Assembly (NCBI GenBank): GCA_014379075.1 | Contig: JACMMN010000100.1 | Span: 1-15,933, forward strand | DNA length: 15,933 bases | From: Pyrinomonadaceae bacterium | GTDB taxonomy: Bacteria; Acidobacteriota; Blastocatellia; Pyrinomonadales; Pyrinomonadaceae | Reading direction: 5' to 3' | The notes under the pieces: generated by a model | The model's input: only the letters and a program-made list of their open reading frames with translations | What the model was told of the DNA's origin: nothing | Database searches by the model: none | Position numbers and translations under genes: made by a program | Shown here: piece after piece, positions 6,076 through 12,485 of the stretch | How positions within the stretch are numbered: position 1 is the stretch's first letter | Layout of the letters: each line of letters opens with the position of its first letter

Positions 6076-8181
6076 CTATTCATCATCTTCATGTGCCCGT
6101 ACCCTGCCCGATGCAACGGCTTCGTCCACTACTTTTTTTAGCAGATTTCCAGGCAGCGGATCGTAGTGAGAAAACTGCATGTGATAGCTGCCGCGAGCCT
6201 GTGTCACTGAATTAAGTTTTGATTGATAATCGAGCATTTCCGAGAGCGGGACTTTCGCTTTTATTACCTGCTGTTTGCCGCGGACTTCCATGCCGGAGAC
6301 GCGGCCGCGGCGGGAGTTCAGGTCGCCCATGATGTCGCCGGCGACTTCCTGCGGGGTGAAGACCTCGACGTCCATGACCGGTTCGAGCAGTGTCGGCTTG
6401 ACCTTTTCCATGGCGGCGCGGAAGGCTTTGCGGCCGGCGGCGCGGAATGAATGCTCGTCCGAATCGACCTGGTGAAAGCTGCCGTCGATCAGCGTGACCT
6501 TGAAATCGACAAGCGGATAACCGGCGACGGCTCCGCTTTGCGCGGCTTCGACGATGCCTTTTTCGATGGCCGGGCGGAAATTAGCCGGAACCGATCCGCC
6601 GAAGATCTTGTCAACCCAGACAAAGCCTTCGCCGCGTTCGAGCGGTTCGAAGATTACTTTGCAATCGCCGAACTGGCCGCGTCCGCCGGATTGTTTTTTG
6701 TGCCGGCCCTGAACTTCGGCCGGCATCGTGATCGTTTCTTTATAAGGAACCTTCGGCGGATGAAGCGCCACTTCGACGTGATAGCGGTTCATCAATTTCG
6801 CGACGACCGTTTCGATGTGAAGTTGGCCGGAGCCGGAAAGAATGAATTCCTTGGTCTGCGGATCGCGGTCGAAATGGAGGCTCGGGTCTTCTTCCAAAAT
6901 TTTATGCAGAGCGCCGGAAATTTTGTCCTCGTCAGCACGCGATTTCGGTTCGATGGCGAACGCGATGGCGGCTTCCGGATATTCGACCGGCGGATAAACG
7001 ATCGGTTTTGCCTTGTCGCTGAGCGTGTCGCCGGTCTGCGTTTCCTTTAATTTGACTACGGCTATGATGTCGCCGGTCGCTGCTTCGGGGACTTTATCGA
7101 GCGTTTTGCCTTGAATTACGTGCAAAGTTCCGAGGCGTTCGGGCATGTCGCGGGACGTATTTTGCACAGTCGCGTCCGAAGAGATCTTTCCGGAAACAAC
7201 CTTCATTACATTGATGCGGCCGGCGAACGGGTCGGCGATGGTGCGGAAAACGTAGGCCGAAAAAGGCTCGTCGTTGCTGTATTTGCGGTTGATGCGGTCG
7301 CCGGTCAGTTCGGGATTAGTGAAGCCGTGTTCTGATTCGTGCGTCGCCGGGTTCGGGGCGAATTCGACGATGTGGTCGAGCAGGATCGACAGGCCCGCCA
7401 TCGTGATCGCCGACACGGCGTAAACCGGACAGAGCTTGCTGTTGGCGATGGCGCGGGCGAGATTCGGGACGATGTCTTCTTCGGGCAAGGTGCCGTTCTC
7501 GAAATATTTCTCCATCAGGGCATCGTCGGATTCGGCGACGAGCTCGATCAATCTTTCGCGGGTCGAATCGAGCAGAGCTTTGCCTTCGCTGGGAATGGCG
7601 ATGCCGGTCGCCTTGCCGTTCTCGTCAAATTCATAGGCCTTTTGATGGACGACATCGACCACACCGCGAAAGTTTGCTTCGTTTCCGATCGGCAGCGTAA
7701 AAGGAACGATCGAGCGGGCGAATGAATTCGCGGCGGTATCGAGTGCGTGGCCAAAATCGGCGTGTTCCTTTTCCAGTTTATTGATGACCATGAAACGCGG
7801 GAGCATAAATTCGTTCGCATACTGCCACGTTTTTTCGGTCTGCACCTCGATCCCGTGCACGCCGTCCACTACGACAAGGGCGCAGTCCGCAACGCGCAAC
7901 GCCGGCCTAGCGTGCGAAACGAAGGCCGCGTAGCCGGGCGTGTCGATGAAATTAAACTTGGTGTCCTTGTATTCGAGATGGGCGAAATTGTTATTGAGCG
8001 AGACTTTTCGTTCGATAGAATCTTCGTCGTGGTCGGTAACGGTCGTGCCTTCATCGACCTTTCCCCAGCGGTGAGTCGAACCGGCAAGCTGCAAAAGAGA
8101 TGCGACTAGCTGCGTTTTACCCGCGTCGCCGTGTCCAATGACAGCCAGATTTCTGATGTTTTCTGTCGTGAATGCTTTCAT
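6076..8181 (-). CDS. EF-G-like translational GTPase (EF-G paralogue)
   Basis: This 701-residue cytosolic GTPase has the full EF-G architecture: a GTPase domain (about 1-280), domain II, domain III, domain IV (about 470-600, with GGRGQFGDCKVIFEPL) and domain V (GDIMGDLNSRRGRVSGME). Its G motifs differ from housekeeping EF-G. The P-loop is GHGDAGKTQL (residues 16-25), switch I reads ERKVSL instead of RGITI, the DTPGH motif is DTPGY (80-84) and NKxD is NKLE (134-137). These changes fit the separate EF-G-2-like branch (Thermus EF-G-2 and actinobacterial FusA2-like proteins, from memory), whose role is not settled. A TTG three codons upstream (8190) keeps the frame open, but it sits only three bases from GAAGGAG; the ATG at 8181, about 12 bases away, is preferred. 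It is probably not the essential EF-G, which normally clusters with rpsL, rpsG and tuf. Confidence 0.88.
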   Translation of the reverse strand: MKAFTTENIRNLAVIGHGDAGKTQLVASLLQLAGSTHRWGKVDEGTTVTDHDEDSIERKVSLNNNFAHLEYKDTKFNFIDTPGYAAFVSHARPALRVADCALVVVDGVHGIEVQTEKTWQYANEFMLPRFMVINKLEKEHADFGHALDTAANSFARSIVPFTLPIGNEANFRGVVDVVHQKAYEFDENGKATGIAIPSEGKALLDSTRERLIELVAESDDALMEKYFENGTLPEEDIVPNLARAIANSKLCPVYAVSAITMAGLSILLDHIVEFAPNPATHESEHGFTNPELTGDRINRKYSNDEPFSAYVFRTIADPFAGRINVMKVVSGKISSDATVQNTSRDMPERLGTLHVIQGKTLDKVPEAATGDIIAVVKLKETQTGDTLSDKAKPIVYPPVEYPEAAIAFAIEPKSRADEDKISGALHKILEEDPSLHFDRDPQTKEFILSGSGQLHIETVVAKLMNRYHVEVALHPPKVPYKETITMPAEVQGRHKKQSGGRGQFGDCKVIFEPLERGEGFVWVDKIFGGSVPANFRPAIEKGIVEAAQSGAVAGYPLVDFKVTLIDGSFHQVDSDEHSFRAAGRKAFRAAMEKVKPTLLEPVMDVEVFTPQEVAGDIMGDLNSRRGRVSGMEVRGKQQVIKAKVPLSEMLDYQSKLNSVTQARGSYHMQFSHYDPLPGNLLKKVVDEAVASGRVRAHEDDE

Positions 8182-8370
8182 TTTCGGCAAGATCTCCTTC
8201 TCTTCAAGAGTTTCAAAAATTGCAGGCGTGGCTTTCAGAGCCGAAGATTCCAGGCCGACATCGAAATGGAAACCTCAAACCTGAACTGATAATGTTAATT
8301 AAAGGTTAATTTAAACGAGTATAAGTAAAAGGGCAAGAAAAATGTCTCGTCAGAAGTTATGAGTTGGAGT

Positions 8371-8411
8371 TAGAAGCTGGAGTCAGAGGCTTTTCTGCCT
8401 TCCAACTTCCA
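8371..8411. repeat. Purine-rich imperfect inverted repeat
   Basis: TAGAAGCTGGAGTCAGA (8371-8387) is largely complementary to 8394-8411, with a six-base loop GGCTTT. The upstream bases (about 8352-8387) also show a degenerate 6-7-base pattern of the type AGAAGTT, GGAGTT, AGAAGCT, GGAGTC. It could be a REP-like dispersed element or a structured RNA. One copy only is present in this window, so repeat status is unproven. Confidence 0.35.
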
Positions 8412-8421
8412 CCAACATATT

Positions 8422-8450
8422 GTATTATTTGGGCGAGTTCGAAATAATAC
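8422..8450. promoter_or_regulatory. A/T-rich inverted repeat upstream of first TPR gene
   Basis: GTATTATTT (8422-8430) and AAATAATAC (8442-8450) are exact 9-base inverted repeats separated by 11 bases. The half-sites are spaced by about two helical turns centre to centre (20 bases), as for a dimeric regulator. The site overlaps weak promoter-like hexamers for the TPR gene. Function is inferred from geometry and position. Confidence 0.4.
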
Positions 8451-8586
8451 GAGTAGGCTGATCATCCAGCCACAACGCAAAAAATTGGTTCGGGAAACGT
8501 CTTTCAAAGGTTAGCGCATCGAATGCGCAGAGGTTTTGTTCGCTCGATGGGAGGACAGATCTTGCACGTATCCAAAGAGGAAGAAA

Positions 8587-10425
8587 ATGAAAAAGATATT
8601 GGGATCAAACAAGAGCTTTTTGGCATGGGCTGTGACCTTTGCGATCTTAATGAGCGGCGTTCCGGCGACTGCGCAGGATCTTGTCCCGGTGAGCGATATT
8701 ACCGGCGGGTCGAGCGTGTTCATTTTTCGCAATAGTGCTAAAGCGGCGCCGCGGAGATTCGTTTCCAAGGTAAAACAAGGACGCACGAAGACACAGCGCC
8801 TGGAATCCGCCAGAAAGGTCAGCAAACAGTATGTAGCTCTGGCAAAAGTGGCCCCGCGCCGTACCCGAACAGCGACTATCGATCCCTACGATCCGCGCTT
8901 GAAGAAGATCCCGTCGATGCCCGCGGAAGAAGGGGCGACTCTTTTTGCCGGTGTCGGGGAATATTACATGGATCGCGACGATTACAATAGAGCGATCGAT
9001 TTCTTTCGGGAAGCCTCTACCATGGATAAGAAAAATACCCGGGCGTCTTTAGGACTAAGCGAAGCCCTGGCTTTGAAGGGCAATGAGCTTCTGGTCAGTG
9101 ACAACGTGGATTTTGCCAAAGCGATTTTTGAAGACGCTTTGAAATACAATCCAAAGAATGCCCCCGCATTTTTCGGCTTGGGGGAACTTTATTCCGGTAA
9201 AAACCAGGAATCCGAGGCTGTCAAGAATTACGAATTAGCTCTGGCGAACGACAGCGCGCTAACAGAGATCTATGTTCCGCTCGGCGTTTTGTATTACCAG
9301 CAGGGTGAGATCGCCAAAGCAGATACATTGCTGACAAAGGCATTGGCGGTTTCACCGGATGATGCCCAAACCCAATATTTTCTCGGCCTTATTCGATATA
9401 CGCAGAATCGGAATCAGGACGCATTGACCGCTTTTACGAAGGCTAAATCGGCCGATCCGAAGTATGCTGAAGCTTTCTATCAGTCGGGCGAGACTTTAAC
9501 GCGGTTGAATAACAGCCGCGATGCGGTAGCGGATTACAAACAGGCGACAATCCTGAAGCCGGCCTACTTCGAGGCATGGCTCGGCCTGGGTTCGGCGAAC
9601 TATGAACTTGGAAACTATGCGGAAGCGCTCATAGCTTACAAGGAAGCGGTCCGTTTGAAGAATAATAATGCGGAAGCCTTTGAGAATCTTGCGGACGCGA
9701 ATCGGCAGCTGAATAACTATAACGACGCGGAATCTGCGTATAATCTGGCCAATATTTTTATTGTAAAAAACGCTGATTACAACAAGCAGGACGCCGCCGA
9801 TATTTACAGCAAGGCCGCATTTATGATCGCGAAACAGTGCGAGATCGATAAACGGCGCGGAGCACCCTGCCGTTGGGAAACGGCGATTTCGCATCTCGAA
9901 AAAGCGACGGTCCTAAGCCAGAACAGCGTTGACTATGCAAATCTGGGCTGGGCGTATTATAACTGGGCGAGGCAAGACATCGACCGGAAATATAACGATG
10001 CGGCTAAACCCAAGCTTTTGAAGGCGAAGGAAAACCTGCAAAAAGCTGCAGCTTCGAATCCTAAGTTTATCGAAGGGCCGCTCCTCAATCTCGGGATGGC
10101 GCTGACCGATATGGGCGATTACGCCGGTGCGGTCGAGGCCTTGACACGCGTTGTTCAGAAAGAGCCGAAGTGGGCGTTCGCCCTCAACGAACTGGGACTC
10201 GCTTACCGCAAACAGAATAAATTGAAGGAAGCAGCGGAACAATTCAAAAAAGCGGTCGGCAAAGACGAGAAATTCGCGGCGGCTTACTATAACTGGGGCG
10301 AAGCGGAATTTCGTAACGGCAACGTCGGTGAAACGAAGAAGGCTTACCAAAAGCTGAAGAAAATGGGTCAGGCGACTCTGGCGCAGCGGCTCGATCTCGA
10401 AACTGGCGGTGCGGTCAGCAAGTAG
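8587..10425 (+). CDS. Exported tetratricopeptide-repeat protein, paralogue of the TPR protein at 12486
   Basis: This 612-residue protein has a signal peptide (MKKILGSNK, hydrophobic core, likely cleavage after ATA at residue 29). The mature N-terminus opens with DLV then GGSSVFIFR (residues 40-48). A basic linker follows (about 51-105), then about ten TPR-like units from about residue 116 to 595, recognisable by patterns such as AFFGLGELYSGKNQESEAVKNYELAL and FALNELGLAYRKQNKLKEAAEQF. TPRs form a protein-binding solenoid; no enzyme domain is seen. Two cysteines (C418, C428) sit in an insertion between repeats and could form a disulphide outside the cytoplasm. The ATG at 8587 has AGAGGAAG just upstream and starts the signal peptide; an in-frame upstream extension to 8536 lacks support. 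The small gene at 10439 follows after 13 bases. The partner and precise role are unknown. Confidence 0.88.
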   Translation: MKKILGSNKSFLAWAVTFAILMSGVPATAQDLVPVSDITGGSSVFIFRNSAKAAPRRFVSKVKQGRTKTQRLESARKVSKQYVALAKVAPRRTRTATIDPYDPRLKKIPSMPAEEGATLFAGVGEYYMDRDDYNRAIDFFREASTMDKKNTRASLGLSEALALKGNELLVSDNVDFAKAIFEDALKYNPKNAPAFFGLGELYSGKNQESEAVKNYELALANDSALTEIYVPLGVLYYQQGEIAKADTLLTKALAVSPDDAQTQYFLGLIRYTQNRNQDALTAFTKAKSADPKYAEAFYQSGETLTRLNNSRDAVADYKQATILKPAYFEAWLGLGSANYELGNYAEALIAYKEAVRLKNNNAEAFENLADANRQLNNYNDAESAYNLANIFIVKNADYNKQDAADIYSKAAFMIAKQCEIDKRRGAPCRWETAISHLEKATVLSQNSVDYANLGWAYYNWARQDIDRKYNDAAKPKLLKAKENLQKAAASNPKFIEGPLLNLGMALTDMGDYAGAVEALTRVVQKEPKWAFALNELGLAYRKQNKLKEAAEQFKKAVGKDEKFAAAYYNWGEAEFRNGNVGETKKAYQKLKKMGQATLAQRLDLETGGAVSK

Positions 10426-10438
10426 TGTTGGAGGCAAC

Positions 10439-10711
10439 GTGGGCGAGATCGATCTCGACGGAATGTCGCGGGAGCAGCTCGTCGCAGAGGTGAAAAAGCT
10501 GCGGCAGGGAATTCGCGAACACCGCGACAGTACGCTCCATAAATTATGCTGGCACCATCCGGCATTGTGGTCGCTGTTGCCGGAGCGCTCCGATCCGCTT
10601 CCCGTCGTGCCTGATTGGCCACAATTTTTTCGAGGCTGCATAAAATACCGCCAATCACTCGACGATCAGATTCCCGAAGCACCGAGAACCGACGATCCGT
10701 TTCCCGGATGA
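10439..10711 (+). CDS. Small unrecognised protein with CWHHPALW motif
   Basis: This 90-residue soluble protein starts at a GTG with a strong ribosome-binding site (GGAGG, four bases before the start), 13 bases after the first TPR gene, pointing to translational linkage. Its sequence opens with a short helix rich in charged residues (MSREQLVAEVKKLRQGIREHRD), then the motif LCWHHPALWSLLPE, then VPDWPQFFRGCIKYRQSLD and an acidic, Pro-rich tail. The His pair, two Cys and three Trp give a distinctive composition. I have an impression of similar small uncharacterised proteins in other environmental bacteria but cannot name a family. No signal peptide or membrane segment is seen. An in-frame ATG at 10463 is an alternative start with a poorer ribosome-binding site. 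Function is unknown; metal or nucleic-acid binding would be speculation. Confidence 0.75.
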   Translation: MGEIDLDGMSREQLVAEVKKLRQGIREHRDSTLHKLCWHHPALWSLLPERSDPLPVVPDWPQFFRGCIKYRQSLDDQIPEAPRTDDPFPG

Positions 10712-10748
10712 ATCGAGCGTACAATCTGCAAAAAGTAGTAGATCTATA

Positions 10749-11906
10749 TTGAATTCGACTAAAACCATCGATGTCCGGACAGGTGTGAGCCTGGCGGAAT
10801 TTACAACGCTGAACATCGGCGGTCCGGCGCGTTTTTTTGTAAGGGCGGAGAACGAGAGCCAAGTTAGCGAGGCGGTTGCCTTTGCAAGCGCTAAGGAACT
10901 CGACTTGTTTGTTCTGGGCGGCGGCAGCAACATTTTAGTGTCGGATGCCGGATTCAGCGGATTGGTTTTACAAATCGCCTTAAAGGGTGTCATTTCAGAG
11001 CCGGCAGCTGGTGGTGCAAGGCTGCCATCGGAACCGCCGGTTAGCATCGACGTCCGTCATCAGCCATCGGCTTCCGCAGACGGTTCTGACCGGGACAACA
11101 TATCCCTGAGCGTTCAGGCGGGGGAAGAATGGGATGAGTTTGTCGCTTATTGTGTCGATCATGATCTCGCGGGAATAGAATGCTTAAGCGGTATTCCAGG
11201 GTTAATCGGCGGAACGCCGGTGCAGAATGTGGGAGCATACGGTCAGGAAGTTTCGGAAACGATCGTGTCGGTTAGATGTTTGGACCGCATCACGGGCGAT
11301 TTAGCCGAACTAACAAACTCCGATTGCGGCTTTGGCTACCGGACCAGTATTTTTAATTCCACAATGCGCGAACGGTATATAGTGCTCTCCGTAACATATC
11401 GGCTGCAACTCGGCGGCGAGCCGAAGATAGTTTATAAGGATGTTCGGGAATACCTGGAGAACGTGTCTGCAGGAGCGGGTTCCGTGGTTACGCTGCGACA
11501 AACGCGCGACGCGGTTTTACAGATCCGGCGGGCGAAATCGATGGTAATTCACCGGAACGATCCGAATTCCCGAAGTGCCGGATCGTTCTTCAAGAACCCG
11601 ATCGTAAATAAAGAAAAGGTCGCTGATATTAGTTTAAAAATGAACACCGCGACCGTCCCACATTTTATAGTCGATGAAAATCTCGTAAAAATTCCCGCGG
11701 CGTGGCTAATGGAAAGCTCCGGTTATAAAAAGGGGTACACGACAGGCAATGTCGGCCTTTCGACAAACCACACCTTGGCGATCATAAATCGCGGGAACGC
11801 ATCAGCACTGGAACTTGTGGGCTTTATGACCGAGATACAGTCGAAAGTAGAAACCGATTTCGGTATCGACCTAAAGCCTGAGCCTGTCTTCGTCGGCTTC
11901 GATTGA
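10749..11906 (+). CDS. murB: UDP-N-acetylenolpyruvoylglucosamine reductase (MurB, type I) with internal insertion
   Basis: This 385-residue FAD- and NADPH-dependent cytosolic enzyme reduces UDP-GlcNAc-enolpyruvate to UDP-MurNAc in peptidoglycan precursor synthesis. FAD-binding motifs are TTLNIGGPARFF (19-30), LGGGSNILVSD (56-66) and LSGIPGLIGGTPVQNVGAYGQE (146-167). Catalytic residues match E. coli MurB: Arg198 in GYRTSIF, Ser279 in SAGSFFKNP and Glu378 in LKPEPVFVG. The Tyr-loop region marks type I. It is about 40 residues longer than E. coli MurB. Much of the excess is a Pro/Ser/Arg-rich stretch at about 84-117, just before SVQAGEEWDEF. The start is a TTG (10749) without a clear Shine-Dalgarno sequence; a GTG at 10785 is an alternative but would leave little before the FAD domain. 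It lies 37 bases after the small gene, and may be in one transcript with it and the TPR gene. Confidence 0.93.
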   Translation: MNSTKTIDVRTGVSLAEFTTLNIGGPARFFVRAENESQVSEAVAFASAKELDLFVLGGGSNILVSDAGFSGLVLQIALKGVISEPAAGGARLPSEPPVSIDVRHQPSASADGSDRDNISLSVQAGEEWDEFVAYCVDHDLAGIECLSGIPGLIGGTPVQNVGAYGQEVSETIVSVRCLDRITGDLAELTNSDCGFGYRTSIFNSTMRERYIVLSVTYRLQLGGEPKIVYKDVREYLENVSAGAGSVVTLRQTRDAVLQIRRAKSMVIHRNDPNSRSAGSFFKNPIVNKEKVADISLKMNTATVPHFIVDENLVKIPAAWLMESSGYKKGYTTGNVGLSTNHTLAIINRGNASALELVGFMTEIQSKVETDFGIDLKPEPVFVGFD

Positions 11907-12009
11907 TCGCATTGACTGACCGCGCTTAATCGGCTTACCTGCTCATTTAGGTAGATACCAACAAAGTCCAAACCTTGTAACGTTTTGATTCAAAGCATGA
12001 TTGTCGAGT

Positions 12010-12031
12010 TGCGCTTTTGATGGAAAGCGCA
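12010..12031. other. Stem-loop about 100 bases after murB
   Basis: TGCGCTTT (12010-12017) pairs exactly with AAAGCGCA (12024-12031) around a six-base loop. There is no following T run, so it is not a classical intrinsic terminator. It may stabilise the 3' end of the murB transcript, or be an operator. Confidence 0.35.
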
Positions 12032-12347
12032 TACCCGCCCATTAAAATGCTGGATCCAGAGGGGAGAAAATTCTATTGACAATGGTTAAATTTTCGTGGC
12101 CAAGATATTTTGTTTGCCGCTGCTGTTTGGTTTTTAGCGACTTTCGAAGGCTCAAATGTGACCGAAATGTACGAACCGGACAAGATTATCGCCGTTTGGA
12201 ATATTGTTTTACCTAAAGGTTAGTCTTATTAAAATTCAGTGTTTAAGAGACATATTTGTGATTAGTCGAAACCTCGTATTTAGTGAGATTTACAATTTGC
12301 AGCAAAGGGGGCATAGCGTTTATTCCGAATGCAAGGACAATAAACTT

Positions 12348-12379
12348 AACTGTCGTTTTCGAGCGGCAGTTTTTTCTTT
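12348..12379 (+). terminator. Orphan intrinsic-terminator-like hairpin
   Basis: AACTGTCG (12348-12355) pairs with CGGCAGTT (12364-12371), one pair being a G-U, with an eight-base loop. A T-rich stretch (TTTTCTTT, 12372-12379) follows. It lies more than 440 bases after the murB stop and before the promoter of the second TPR gene. It could end a long murB 3' tail or an unannotated small RNA. Confidence 0.55.
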
Positions 12380-12409
12380 GGAAATCGACAAATTTTAGTG
12401 CAAAATTTC

Positions 12410-12438
12410 TTAAACTCTTCGTTCATTTAGAGTATAAT
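12410..12438 (+). promoter_or_regulatory. Putative promoter of the second TPR gene
   Basis: A perfect TATAAT (12433-12438) lies 17 bases after a weak -35 candidate TTAAAC (12410-12415). It predicts a transcript start near 12445 and a leader of about 40 bases containing the ribosome-binding site GTGAGG. Its place directly downstream of a terminator-like hairpin supports an independent transcription unit. The -35 match is poor. Confidence 0.5.
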
Positions 12439-12485
12439 TGTTATCGTTTCCCTCTTAGCGATCAAACCAGTTTAGTGAGGTAGTC

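Larger units (their letters stand above)
8182..8586. other. Divergent non-coding region between the EF-G-like and first TPR genes
   Basis: No credible gene is seen. The region holds paired GTTAATT direct repeats (8294-8300 and 8305-8311, 11 bases apart), a purine-rich imperfect hairpin (8371-8411) and an A/T-rich inverted repeat (8422-8450). Smaller hairpins follow: GGCTG/CAGCC at 8456-8471, and GCGCAT/ATGCGC at 8514-8528 with a three-base loop. It must carry promoters for both divergent genes. The A/T-rich repeat overlaps a loose promoter-like pair (TTGTAT 8420, AATAAT 8443, 17 apart) facing the TPR gene. Confidence 0.6.
11907..12485. other. Long non-coding gap between murB and the second TPR gene
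   Basis: No convincing gene is seen; short open frames here start at TTG or lack ribosome-binding sites, and one runs across a terminator-like hairpin. An 8-base perfect stem TGCGCTTT/AAAGCGCA lies at 12010-12031 with a six-base loop and no T tract. A TTGACA occurs at 12076 without a well-placed -10. A terminator-like hairpin at 12348-12379 and a promoter at 12410-12438 follow. The stretch is more A/T-rich than the neighbouring genes. Confidence 0.6.

Noticed and set aside
6451..7050. Plus-strand open frame of 199 codons inside the EF-G-like gene
   Set aside because: Antisense shadow of EF-G-like domains; its Arg/Asp/Phe-rich composition reflects complementary codons.
8536..8586. 17-codon N-terminal extension of the first TPR protein
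   Set aside because: It would bury the signal peptide behind a charged leader, whereas the ATG at 8587 has a good AGAGGAAG and begins the signal peptide.
10368..10862. Minus-strand open frame of 164 codons spanning the small gene and the murB start
   Set aside because: It runs antisense to three plus-strand coding regions, two of them certain, and shows no domain.
12204..12398. Short open frame of 64 codons in the murB-TPR gap
   Set aside because: It starts at TTG without a ribosome-binding site, runs through the terminator-like hairpin and has no protein-like features.
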